DNA of 18,321 nt from Legionellales bacterium (GCA_013215905.1 JABSQI010000012.1:1-18321), one strand, 5' to 3'; positions 7,364-16,396 are shown, counted from the first letter of the stretch. Notes: generated by a model not told the origin, from the letters alone. Translations and numbers: made by a program.

Positions 7364-8143
7364 GTGCCAGGTATATTTATTGCTATTCATACTTTCGGAT
7401 GTGATTTAAAACGGAATGTGCATATACATTTGTCTGTATTTATGAAAGGATTATCTAACAATGGAAATAAATTAGTTAATTTATTTTTTTCGCAAAAAGA
7501 ATTAATGAAACAATGGAAATATAAAATAGTTAATTTGTTTAGAGAAGCCTATTACTCTGGTGAATTAGTTATCCCTGAATAAATTCAACTCCTTCTTAAT
7601 CATATATTTAATTTCAATGGGTTTCTAAACCAACAATATCAGAAATATTGGCATGTCCATTGCACTAAACCAACTAATAGCCCTAAACAAAATATTGAGT
7701 ATTTTGCCAGATATGTTAAAAGACCTGCTATTGCTGAATCACGACTTGTAAACTATGATGGGAATAATGTTATTTTTAAATATCTTGGCCATAAATCAAA
7801 AACTTTAAAAGAAAAAATTCTTTCCGCTGAAGAATTCATCGCCAAATTTATATCACATATTCCAGATGTCAATTTTCGAATCATCAGATATTACGGACTT
7901 CTTTCTAATAGAAAAAAAGGAAAATTATTACCTGAAGTATTATCATTACTCGAGCAAAAAGTAGAACAACAAACTCCGCCACCATCATATGATTCATTAA
8001 TGGAAGAGAATTTTGATATCAATCCATTAAAATGCACTTTATGCAACAGAATAATGTTTATTACTTCAATACACTTTGGGATCACTAGCTCCAAAAAATT
8101 ATTGTATTTCCATAGAGAATTAGCTCTTCTTAAAAAAAATTAA
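7364..8143 (+). pseudogene. IS91-family (HUH/Y2) transposase remnant
   Basis: One frame runs from about 7364 to the stop at 8141-8143 with a single in-frame TAA at 7580-7582. It contains PGIFIAIHTFGCDLK and then NVHIHLSV, the HUH motif of IS91-type rolling-circle transposases. After the stop come IEYFARYVKRP (the paired catalytic tyrosines as Y-x3-Y), AESRLVNYDGN, FKYLGHKSKT and FRIIRYYGLLSNRKKGKLLP, all typical of the family. A C-terminal CTLC suggests a zinc knuckle. The N-terminal zinc-finger region and about 150 residues are missing, so the copy is dead. No matching IS end was identified at either side. It follows directly after the acyltransferase remnant, whose loss may be linked to the insertion. 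Confidence 0.85.
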
Positions 8144-8341
8144 TAATTGTTAAGGGATGAGTACATCTGAAATACGGTATTTTATTAATTTTTGTTTCTT
8201 TATTACTCGATGATAAAATCTTTTTTAGTTTGTTATAGAAGAGATAATTTTTAGTACAATTAATAGTATACTAACCTGTTCACTAAAATGCCAGGGGATA
8301 CTTTCAAATTCCTAAATAACAAGTGTAACTAAATTCAATTC

Positions 8342-8383
8342 ACTGATTCTCACCCATATCTAAAGATAGGAGGTTCTAAGAAC
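8342..8383 (+). repeat. IS200/IS605-end-like hairpin, copy 1
   Basis: The 34 bases 8342-8375 match 16397-16430 at 27 positions by my count. Both contain CCCAT-x-TCTAAAG, and here the core forms TATC-TAAA-GATA with flanking C/G pairs, followed by GGTTCTAAG. This looks like the stem seen at the 3' ends of IS200/IS605 and IS1341 elements (the tnpB-associated guide RNA end). No tnpA or tnpB is nearby. The rest of 8144-8510 shows no gene; it should include the promoter of the regulator at 8511. Confidence 0.5.
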
Positions 8384-8510
8384 AAGATCATTAACTTTAT
8401 TTAACTCTCGGATAATGCTTACAACATGTAATATTCACCAATGAAAGTATTGTGACTTTGTGGATGTTGCAGTATATTGTAATGGTATTTCATGGAACTA
8501 AGGACTAAAG

Positions 8511-9287
8511 ATGAGCAACTTTGAAAATGATTTGATGCATGGTTATACGCAACACTTACAATATTTTGATAAATGGTGCGAAAAAGCCAAACCAATCCTT
8601 GGTGAAATAAGACAGTGTGGATTAATAGAATTAAACAGCGATGGCACTGCATATATAGCTGCTAATTGTCCTGATATTGGAGAGCAAAATCTTACAAAAA
8701 GATGGTATGAGTATGAGGCTAATTGGTCTTTTTACAAAAACCCTAATAATGAGATAATCACAGATACAACCCAATTTGGATATGAAAAATCTAAAATTTA
8801 TGAGCCTGAATTCAGGATGTCTTGGTTTACTGATAGGGAAATAGTTAATGCAGATACACAAAGAATTAGTTTTTTTACCGCCGATACGCCAGAGATATAT
8901 ACAAAACTAGTCCAGAATATGGGGCTCGTGAAAAAACTTTTAAAATTTTTCAAAGAAGAAAATAAACCTATAATAGAACATCAACAAGATCATAAATTTA
9001 ATTTAGCTGAAATGAGTACAAATTTTTTTAGGAATAATACTCATGTAGATAAAAACGAAAGAGAAAAGACAAACGAACTTTTGCAGAATTTAGGAATTTT
9101 AGATGAGAAAGTTACGATTAGTAAACGTGAATGGCAATGTATTAAGATGTTAGAGCATGGAAAATCTGCTAAAGAGACGGGTGATATTCTAGGATTGTCT
9201 AATAGGACAGTAGAGACATTTTTTAATAGTCTAAAAAGCAAATTAAAAATTCATAAGAAAAGAGATATTTTAGAAATAATCAATTAA
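8511..9287 (+). CDS. LuxR-family transcriptional regulator
   Basis: 258 residues. Residues about 1-150 are a sensor-like region without a recognised ligand motif; 151-195 is a linker; 201-258 is a LuxR (GerE) helix-turn-helix: ISKREWQCIKMLEHGKSAKE, then TGDILGLSNRTVETFFNSL and KSKLKIHKKRDIL. E207, G217, the LGLS turn and the TVE of the recognition helix are the expected key residues. Start: AAGGA lies about seven bases before the ATG. The protein is a paralogue of the 275-982 product (ungapped match of 31 residues, see there). The next gene on the same strand, 72 bases on, codes for a membrane protein. The ligand and targets cannot be read from the sequence. Confidence 0.85.
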   Translation: MSNFENDLMHGYTQHLQYFDKWCEKAKPILGEIRQCGLIELNSDGTAYIAANCPDIGEQNLTKRWYEYEANWSFYKNPNNEIITDTTQFGYEKSKIYEPEFRMSWFTDREIVNADTQRISFFTADTPEIYTKLVQNMGLVKKLLKFFKEENKPIIEHQQDHKFNLAEMSTNFFRNNTHVDKNEREKTNELLQNLGILDEKVTISKREWQCIKMLEHGKSAKETGDILGLSNRTVETFFNSLKSKLKIHKKRDILEIIN

Positions 9288-9359
9288 AAACTACAATAAG
9301 ATGAAGTTTTGGTGGGGATATGCACAAAAAAGGAATATATACGTCAAATATAAAAAAAA

Positions 9360-10244
9360 ATGAATAAAAATAAAAGAGTATTATTAATTATTTTTTGGAT
9401 AATAGGCATAATACTCTATGTTCATGATAGCCCACCAATAGATAAACATTTTGCAACTTTAAATTATGGTATATTTTGGGTATTATGTGTCATACATATT
9501 ATATTATTAGTCGTAGGTTCTATTGTAAGCAAAAAACCATCGCTTTCATTTAAAAAATTTTCTCTATACTACAAAAATTTTAATGTATATATATTAACAA
9601 TATTAATGCCAATAATAATATTATCAGGCCTGTACTTTAATACCTATATATATTTACAAACTCCTTTTTTTGATAATTTATCTAGATTCACAATAGATAC
9701 ACCAAATACATTGCAACAAATCTCAGCTTCTTTAATTTACACTGCAATTGCATGTACAATCATGTGTCTATTTAATTTGCTTAATCATTTTTTGTTACGC
9801 ATCACACCTAGCACTAAAATAAAGGAAAGCATATTAGCTTCTTGCAGAAGTATTGTATATCTTGTTTATATTTCATTTGCAAAAGAAATGATTTTTAGAT
9901 GGATGTGGATTAATTCAATTTCTGCATTATTTTTTTTATTATCAAAATTAATATATATTACTATTAATTATAGCATTATAGTTTGGATATCTATTTTTAT
10001 ATCTAGTGTCTTTGAAAGCAAATATATTTTTAATTATATAAGAAAGCAATCTGATGATAATTCTCCTGATGATATACAGTATTGCTATTATCTTACTATA
10101 TTTAATTGGGTATTTAGTCTAGGGTTAGGGTACTTGTTTTGCAAATATGGACTGTTATCTTCCATCATTACAAATATTTTATATTCTCTAATTACGCGGC
10201 TAATACTTATTTTGTCTAAAGACAAAGAGATGATTGCTGAATAA
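9360..10244 (+). CDS. Multi-span membrane protein, degenerate CPBP-protease-like
   Basis: 294 residues with about seven to eight hydrophobic segments (near 6-22, 37-57, 74-98, 120-146, 164-200, 203-219, 243-262, 264-285). The C-terminal half follows the layout of CPBP (CAAX/Abi) intramembrane endopeptidases. KEMIFRW at 175-181 sits where EExxxR is expected, WISIFISSVFESKY at 209-222 where SxxFxxxH is expected, and SLGLGYLFCKYGLLSSIITN at 253-272 where the GxxxGxxYxxTGSLxxxIxxHxxxN helix is expected. E176 and R180 remain, but the first Glu is K175 and the two histidines are replaced by Y222 and T271, so protease activity is doubtful. There is no Shine-Dalgarno at ATG 9360. It follows the LuxR-type gene by 72 bases and may be its target. 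The family call is a pattern-based inference. Confidence 0.5.
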   Translation: MNKNKRVLLIIFWIIGIILYVHDSPPIDKHFATLNYGIFWVLCVIHIILLVVGSIVSKKPSLSFKKFSLYYKNFNVYILTILMPIIILSGLYFNTYIYLQTPFFDNLSRFTIDTPNTLQQISASLIYTAIACTIMCLFNLLNHFLLRITPSTKIKESILASCRSIVYLVYISFAKEMIFRWMWINSISALFFLLSKLIYITINYSIIVWISIFISSVFESKYIFNYIRKQSDDNSPDDIQYCYYLTIFNWVFSLGLGYLFCKYGLLSSIITNILYSLITRLILILSKDKEMIAE

Positions 10245-10265
10245 GTTTTGGGTAAAAAAAATATG

Positions 10266-11332
10266 TTAATATTTCATATTTAAGGATTGAATATCATCAG
10301 CTTGTGGAGGTGTAATTTCCTGTTCTAAACTATTTAATAAATCTTCTAAAGCACTTCTTTTTCCAAATATAAAAGGAGATTCTTGTTTTTTCATCTTAAT
10401 GGTTTGCTTTCCTATTTTTATAGCCTCTTTTAGTTCTCCTAAAGTTTTATCGCTCTGGTCTTGCAAAAAATCATTTATTTTTTTCTATAATTTCTGAAAT
10501 AATTACATGAGCTTCCCTTTTTTTAACTAAACCCATTAATAAACCTTTCTGCTTGTTATATATTTTTACAAGTTGCTTGTATAAATTATTTTCCATGGAT
10601 AAGTCGGGTTCTAAATGCTTTTTAAATTTATTTTTAAGAGCTTGTTTGCTGATAGGCACTATTTTTATGTTTTTACGTCTCAGGTATTTCTCCATCTTTA
10701 AAATATTTTTAATTTTATCTTTTATACCTAGAAATCTTGCGGTTTCTACAGCTTCCTCTCTATTATCATACTTTCTTACATAAAGTGTTCCAGATTCTGT
10801 ACTAGACTTAGGGTGTACATAAATTGACAAAGAATTGTATTTTGCTCCAAGTTCATCAGGTGCCTCTAATAATTTACCAAATGAATCCGATAAGCTAGTT
10901 TCTTCATCAGCATCTTTTATGGCTTGAGTATATCCTTGGCACTCTCCATGAGCACATATAATCTTACCGCCGGGAAGAATAACACCAGCATCAACAAAAT
11001 GTTGGATGAAACTAGAGCTAAAACAAGTATCAAGAATTAACAAATCTGTAGTAAAAATACTATTTTTTAAAAGCTTTTTTAATCTATTTGCCCCTATTCC
11101 ATTAAACATTGAAGGAGCCCCACTGTGTGAGATATTGCCATGATCACCAGTAAATAAAATATATTCATAGTGCCCCTGTAAATCAAATTTTATAGGAGAA
11201 TATTTTTTAGCAGTTACAAAACTGCTTGGTTTGATCTTTTTTTATATCATCAATCAATAAATTGTGTTTTCTAACTGTTTTTAGATAACCCTTAAAGAAA
11301 ACTAATCCCTTTCTTCTCCAAGATTGTCCCAT
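10266..11332 (-). pseudogene. Clan CD (caspase/legumain-like) cysteine protease with two A7 frameshifts
   Basis: Three frames follow each other. The first starts at ATG 11330-11332, with AGGA seven bases upstream, and reads MGQSWRRKGLVFFKG up to an A7 run (11237-11243). The second reads through YEYILFTGDHGNIS, whose H (codon 11140-11142) precedes G as in the His-Gly of clan CD enzymes. It then gives LLILDTCFSSSF, with the nucleophile-like Cys at 11023-11025. It reaches a stop at 10471, just after a second A7 run (10478-10484). The third reads INDFLQDQSDKTLGELKEA to a stop at 10266. Dropping one A from each run gives one 354-residue frame. The C-terminal part is charged and helical. Such proteases cut after specific residues and occur in effectors and toxins; the substrate is unknown. 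It is convergent with the membrane protein gene, 21 bases away. Confidence 0.65.
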
Positions 11333-12073
11333 TTATTAATCCTGTGCATATTTTATTAAACGCATTATTTTACCCATAACATATATATTTTAGAGTGTAG
11401 GAACTATTAACACATGTCAATCTACAAGCTTTTAATTTAATACTATATTTTCTAAATATATAACATAACACATAGCAATGAAGGCTAATGTTTCTAACTA
11501 AATCTTCTATATTTTATTGACTCACTAAGTTGGCTCTTCGAATACGAAGTTACGAAAACCTACGGTTTTGAATTATTGTATCTAATTTTGTATATTTGAT
11601 ATTCAAAGAAGGGTACAATCACATATCGGTTGAAAAACAACATTTGTTATCTTCAAAATAAAGGTCAATGTATGACAACTTGGTGACCAACCACCCTTCT
11701 ATGGCGCAATAATAGATATATTCTTATCATATAATATATTTATTATCCCTATAGAGTATAATTATATCTCTTTATGAGTTAATGATAACTGTCTTGAAAC
11801 ATACATTGACAATTAAACAAATATTAACATCCAAGGGAACGTGGTATAAATCTTATGAAAAACATAAAGCCCTTATAAGAAAACATAATATTCTGAGACA
11901 AAAGATAATTTTAATGTCAATTTATCAAAATACAAATTATGCAACAGATATAATACTTATTAAAGTAATAATTTTTATACCAAAAAAGTAGTATTTTCGA
12001 TTCTTTAGCTATAAAATAAGTTTGGAGTAGAAATCAGAATATAATTTGCTTGCAAGCGATACTTTAAAATTTT
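11333..12073. other. Gene-free accessory stretch with two small hairpins
   Basis: I see no supportable gene in these 741 bases. Near 11536-11569 there are two adjacent perfect short hairpins: CTTCG-AATA-CGAAG (11536-11549) and AAAACC-TAC-GGTTTT (11555-11569). The region just left of 12074 must hold the nudC promoter. Confidence 0.45.
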
Positions 12074-12889
12074 ATGGTCTCTGAATACAACAATCATAAT
12101 AGTTTTATTCCTAAAGAACATTCAGATCAATCCTGTATGTTTTTTATTGGAGAAAATTTAATTACTAATTTAAATTGTATGACTCCATTCCTTCTTTTTG
12201 GCAAAACGACTAAAGAATTAAAGTTAAAAATTCTTCATACTTTTATTCTGGAAGGCACAATACTTATAATAGAATGTCACAATGATAGAGAATTAATTAA
12301 AAACGAGCAACACAAATATCAATTTCATAGAATCAAGGATTTTTTAGCACAAACACATCTTAGTCACCACTCTCAGATACTAAAAGCTTTTCATTGGATT
12401 AATTGGCATAACCAAGCTAAATACTGTGGTAGATGCGGACAAATTCTAAAATTTTATTTTAACAAACCAGAAAAAAAATGCCTATCTTGTAATAGTTCTA
12501 TATTTCCAAGATTCTCTCCTGCAATAATGGTTCTTATTCATGACAGAAATAAAATCTTACTAGCTCGCTCCCCTCATTTCCCCAAAGGTCAATATAGTGC
12601 TATAGCTGGATTTATTGATCTAGGAGAAACTGCTGAACAAGCAGTACATCGAGAGGTGAAAGAAGAACTAGGAATAGAAGTTACTGATCTTGAATATTTT
12701 TCAAGTCAAACTTGGCCATTTCCAGATAGTTTTATGATTGCATTCAAAGCTCGTTATTTAAAAGGAAAAATAATACCTCAGCCTGATGAAATAGAAGATT
12801 ACCGCTGGTTCAACAAAGACGAACCTCCCAAATTACCTAATAGTGCAAGCATTGCCGTTAAACTAATAAATAGTTTTTATAGTATCTAA
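12074..12889 (+). CDS. nudC: NADH pyrophosphatase / NAD-RNA decapping Nudix hydrolase
   Basis: 271 residues, close to Escherichia NudC (257). It hydrolyses NAD(H) to NMN(H) and AMP and removes NAD caps from RNA. The N-terminal domain (about 1-110) is divergent. A zinc ribbon follows with C118, C121, C136 and C139. The Nudix box runs from G179 to about E202 with the expected G-x5-E184-x7-R193-E194-x2-E197-E198 pattern. The NudC-specific SQPWPFPxS motif appears as SQTWPFPDS (211-219), with T in place of the first Pro. The ending EIEDYRWFNKDE is typical. No strong Shine-Dalgarno is visible before the ATG. It is convergent with the glycosyltransferase gene. Confidence 0.94.
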   Translation: MVSEYNNHNSFIPKEHSDQSCMFFIGENLITNLNCMTPFLLFGKTTKELKLKILHTFILEGTILIIECHNDRELIKNEQHKYQFHRIKDFLAQTHLSHHSQILKAFHWINWHNQAKYCGRCGQILKFYFNKPEKKCLSCNSSIFPRFSPAIMVLIHDRNKILLARSPHFPKGQYSAIAGFIDLGETAEQAVHREVKEELGIEVTDLEYFSSQTWPFPDSFMIAFKARYLKGKIIPQPDEIEDYRWFNKDEPPKLPNSASIAVKLINSFYSI

Positions 12890-12955
12890 AATTTTTATTA
12901 GTATTTATTCACATATTTTTTACTGTTCTAAAAACAGATATAAAAAAGGTTGTCC

Positions 12956-14005
12956 TTAATTAATCTGTTGTTGAGTCCATTTATTTACAACTAACATTAC
13001 TTTATCAGTAGAAATACTATCCATACACGTACAGGATTCCCCGCTCTTATTGCGACAATATTTACAGTCTGTTTCGCTGACTAATATTTCTACCTTACCT
13101 CCAAGAGGCTTCCACCTTCCTATACCTATTTGTTTAACTTTGGGGAACAGCCCGAGAGTTGGAATATCAAGAGCTGCAGATAAATGAGTGGGCCCAGTAC
13201 CACTGCCAATAAACCCATCAGCAAAAGAAATAAGTTCTATTAAACCTTTCAATGTTAACTTTCCCATTGCGCATCTCACATCATCTACTTTGTCCAATAT
13301 TGATTTTTGAAATTTATCTTTCTCAGAATTTGTGCCTGTTAAAATAATATTTATTTTTTCCTTATCCAACTTGTCAATCAGCTCCACATGACACTTAGCT
13401 GACCATTCTTTACCGTTTCCATTTGAACCCGGATGCAAAATAAGATTAAATTTATCTTCGCGTAAAAATTGAGATACTTTCTTAGATATTGTTTTTGGCT
13501 TGCTTAAATTGATAAACTCAGACATTTCACTAACAGAGGGCAAATCATAGATCTCAAAACAATTTAATAATTTATTCACAAGCTCCGACTCATGTACAGA
13601 AAAATCTCTTCTACTCATTAATCTTAATTTATTTGAATATAATAAATGTCTTAATTTTGACAACCTGCTTACTCTAAAAGGAACTCCAGCAAGTTTTGAT
13701 ATTTTAGCTAATTTAGTATTTGGAAAAACATTAACTATCACATCAACATTCATTTTTGACAATATCTCAACTGATTCTTGTATCGGTAAATATTTAAGAA
13801 AATCCCAATTTAAAAAACCATCAATATCAGAATTTACTTCAATAAGATCTTTTACATATTCTCTGGCTAGAAAATATATTTTACTTCTAGGGTATTTTTT
13901 TTTTAATAGAGAGACTAAAGGAAAAGTAAAAATGACATCCCCTATATTATCAATTCTACTAACAATTATTGTCCTAGGATTTTGTATTTTTCTAAAAGAT
14001 AACAT
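12956..14005 (-). CDS. Family 9 glycosyltransferase (heptosyltransferase-like)
   Basis: 349 residues, GT-B fold. SRIDNIGDVIFTFPL (16-30) is the acceptor-side G-D motif of GT9 enzymes. LILHPGSNGNGKEWS (188-202) and GSGTGPTHLSAALDIPTLGL (267-286) form the nucleotide-sugar site; the latter is the family's most conserved block. A C-terminal cysteine cluster (C314, C317, C325, C327) is shared with several LPS GT9 proteins. Members transfer heptose or other sugars to the LPS core at the inner face of the inner membrane. The exact donor is not readable. It is divergent from an O-antigen-ligase-like gene with 142 bases between, so the two probably share a surface-glycan role. No good Shine-Dalgarno is seen at ATG 14005. 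Confidence 0.88.
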   Translation of the reverse strand: MLSFRKIQNPRTIIVSRIDNIGDVIFTFPLVSLLKKKYPRSKIYFLAREYVKDLIEVNSDIDGFLNWDFLKYLPIQESVEILSKMNVDVIVNVFPNTKLAKISKLAGVPFRVSRLSKLRHLLYSNKLRLMSRRDFSVHESELVNKLLNCFEIYDLPSVSEMSEFINLSKPKTISKKVSQFLREDKFNLILHPGSNGNGKEWSAKCHVELIDKLDKEKINIILTGTNSEKDKFQKSILDKVDDVRCAMGKLTLKGLIELISFADGFIGSGTGPTHLSAALDIPTLGLFPKVKQIGIGRWKPLGGKVEILVSETDCKYCRNKSGESCTCMDSISTDKVMLVVNKWTQQQIN

Positions 14006-14147
14006 CTATTATTTTACTAAATTTTTCCAGCCTTTAAGCTGTTTCTTGTTAACATTTTACTATAATATCGAAATAAAACAATTGTACAAATACAAATAAT
14101 GCTGTAGAATTTTCTATTACAATACAATTAACTCTTGCCTAATTAAT

Positions 14148-15422
14148 ATGCTAGATAAATCAATATTGGCCCAATCGGACAAACCAACAGAGTTTTTTAG
14201 AAAATACAGCAAGCCATATCATATATTATACAATATTAGCTTATGCAGCCTAATTTCCATAAGCTTTTTTCTACCGATATCTACTGCAATGACCAATATT
14301 TTATTCTATCTAACTACAATCTTAATAATCATTACTTTTAAATGGTCATATATTTATGAAACGATAAGAACAAATAAAATAGCTATTGGATTATTAATTT
14401 TCTGGCTCCTATTCACAATAGGGGTATTTTATACTGAGGCAACTTACCTTGAGGCTATAACAAGATGGAAAAAGCATGCCAAATTTCTTATTGCTCCTTT
14501 TTTCTTTTGTCTATTTAGAAACAAGAAGCTCGCTCTATATGCTATATATGGCTTTATCGCAGCAATGCTACTAACATGTTCACTAGGTTATTTAAAATAT
14601 TACGGTTTAATATCATTTAAGCAACATCTTGCTGGACCCACATCTGTTTTTAAAAGTCACATTCAAACCAATTTTCTATTAGCGTATACTGCATTTTTGC
14701 TACTAGTATTATCGAATTATTTTATTAGATTTAGATCTATCTTGATAATTTTATTTTTATTCGTTACATACAACACTATGTATCTAGGCACAGGTCGAAC
14801 TGGAATGGTAATTTTCTTAGTACTAGTGTTTTTTTACGCATTAAAAACATTCTCATTTAGAAAAATTATTCTATCAAGTGTTGTTATCCTCCTCCTCCCA
14901 GTCTTATTATTTAACATTTCCAATTCTTTCCACAAAAGAGTTATTACAATCAAAAATGATATAAAATCTTATCAAAATGATAATCCTAATACATCTGTAG
15001 GATTAAGAATCAGCTATTTTATAAACGGAGTAAAAATAATTCTTACTAACCCTTTGTATGGTTCTGGTACTGGAAGTGTCCCCTCACAATTTCAAAGAAT
15101 AGAAAAACAAGAAATTCTACAAACAAATAATCCTCATAATGAATATATCAATACTGGGATCCAAATAGGCATAATCGGATTAGCTTATTTGCTATTCATG
15201 TTTTCTATTCAATTATATCACTCAAGAAAATTACCATTCCCAATCAATTACGCATGTCAAGGATTACTAATATCAATTATAGTAGGATGTACGGCTAACT
15301 CATTATTAATGGATACTACTGAAGGTCATTTTTATGCTTATTATATTTCTGCTTTCTTTTTTAATCGTAGAGACGATAACAATATAAAACAATTTTCTTC
15401 TATCATAAATAGAAATTTCTAG
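14148..15422 (+). CDS. O-antigen ligase / polymerase family membrane protein (Wzy_C)
   Basis: 424 residues, with about ten to twelve hydrophobic helices from residue 24 to 405. The large periplasmic loop (about 258-340) carries NPLYGSGTGS (301-310) and NNPHNEYINTGIQIGIIGL (327-345), the hallmark of the Wzy_C domain; H330 corresponds to the conserved loop histidine of WaaL. A conserved arginine sits in LGTGRTGM (213-220). WaaL ligates undecaprenyl-linked O-chains to lipid A core on the periplasmic face; Wzy polymerases and protein O-oligosaccharyltransferases share the fold, so I do not choose among them. The neighbouring divergent GT9 gene favours LPS assembly. The start ATG has no clear Shine-Dalgarno. 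Confidence 0.87.
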   Translation: MLDKSILAQSDKPTEFFRKYSKPYHILYNISLCSLISISFFLPISTAMTNILFYLTTILIIITFKWSYIYETIRTNKIAIGLLIFWLLFTIGVFYTEATYLEAITRWKKHAKFLIAPFFFCLFRNKKLALYAIYGFIAAMLLTCSLGYLKYYGLISFKQHLAGPTSVFKSHIQTNFLLAYTAFLLLVLSNYFIRFRSILIILFLFVTYNTMYLGTGRTGMVIFLVLVFFYALKTFSFRKIILSSVVILLLPVLLFNISNSFHKRVITIKNDIKSYQNDNPNTSVGLRISYFINGVKIILTNPLYGSGTGSVPSQFQRIEKQEILQTNNPHNEYINTGIQIGIIGLAYLLFMFSIQLYHSRKLPFPINYACQGLLISIIVGCTANSLLMDTTEGHFYAYYISAFFFNRRDDNNIKQFSSIINRNF

Positions 15423-15554
15423 CTAAACCACGTCTCCAATATTATAATTAATATAGATATATAATACATACAGACTAAATTATATTAAATATACTATTAC
15501 ACTAAATCTCTATTTTGTAAATATTGATTATTTATTATATTATTAGCACTGAAT

Positions 15555-16307
15555 ATGTTAAAGCTAATATCAAACAACCGGGTTATTTTAACATCTATCC
15601 TAATTATGATAGTAATGTATACAACGCCCAATTATATCTATGGAAAAATACAAGAGCTACAATATCTAGAAATCAAATCTAAGAGTCCTACAAAATCTCT
15701 TATTGTATTTTTACATGGTCTGGGGGGTAATACCCAAAGATTTCTGAGGATAATCTCCAAACTTAATCTTCCAGACAGTACATATTACATCATTCCAAAA
15801 TCCCCCAGTCAGCCAATAACTATTAATCAAAATAGAATTACCCCAGCATGGTATGACATAATAAATTTAAATAATTTTGGTAATGAATCTGAACAGGATA
15901 TTTTTCAATCAACTAAATTAATTCACAAAGTAATCAATACTGCTGAAAAAATTGTGCCAACAAATAAAATATTTTTAATAGGATTCTCACAAGGAGGTGC
16001 TATGGCTCTATATTCAGGACTAGTTTATGAAAAAAAATTGGGGGGAATTGCTTGTTTATCAGGACATCTCCCTATAATAAGCATATTTCCTAAAAAAGCA
16101 TCTCCACAAAACATCGCCACAAAAATATTTATGGCTCATGGTACCCTTGATAATGTTATATCTATAAAATATGCAGCTAATAGTTATAAATTACTCAAAG
16201 AGTTACAGTATGAAATTTACTGGAAAGAATACCCTATTCCCCATGTTATAACTGCAAATGTTCTAAGTGATTTAAGAAAATGGCTTCTTAATAATATATC
16301 TAAATAA
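15555..16307 (+). CDS. Exported carboxylesterase/phospholipase (alpha/beta hydrolase)
   Basis: 250 residues. Residues 1-30 hold a basic start and a hydrophobic stretch (about 10-25), suggesting a signal peptide or anchor, unlike the cytoplasmic members of the family. FLHGLGGN (52-59) is the oxyanion region, GFSQGGAMAL (143-152) contains nucleophile S145, AHGTLDNVI (194-202) gives D199, and PIPHVI (227-232) gives H230. This is the Abhydrolase_2 (phospholipase/carboxylesterase, acyl-protein thioesterase-like) pattern, although the usual GH before the histidine is PH here. The substrate is an ester of a lipid or acyl-protein; export suggests an envelope or host lipid target. It lies 132 bases after the ligase gene on the same strand. 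Confidence 0.85.
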   Translation: MLKLISNNRVILTSILIMIVMYTTPNYIYGKIQELQYLEIKSKSPTKSLIVFLHGLGGNTQRFLRIISKLNLPDSTYYIIPKSPSQPITINQNRITPAWYDIINLNNFGNESEQDIFQSTKLIHKVINTAEKIVPTNKIFLIGFSQGGAMALYSGLVYEKKLGGIACLSGHLPIISIFPKKASPQNIATKIFMAHGTLDNVISIKYAANSYKLLKELQYEIYWKEYPIPHVITANVLSDLRKWLLNNISK

Positions 16308-16396
16308 AATATATAAACTAGATCATCGACATTTTTAACTTTCACTCGTACTTTGTTTCTGGTTTCTTGATTTTTGATACACATGCAGTATAGCTT

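Noticed and set aside
11782..11991. 69-codon open frame on the plus strand
   Set aside because: Low-complexity Lys/Ile/Asn composition expected by chance in AT-rich DNA, no ribosome-binding site, no recognisable motif.
12911..12948. Hairpin CTGTT-CTAAA-AACAG between nudC and the glycosyltransferase as a terminator
   Set aside because: The T-run is before and the A-run after the stem on both readings, the wrong order for a U-tract terminator.
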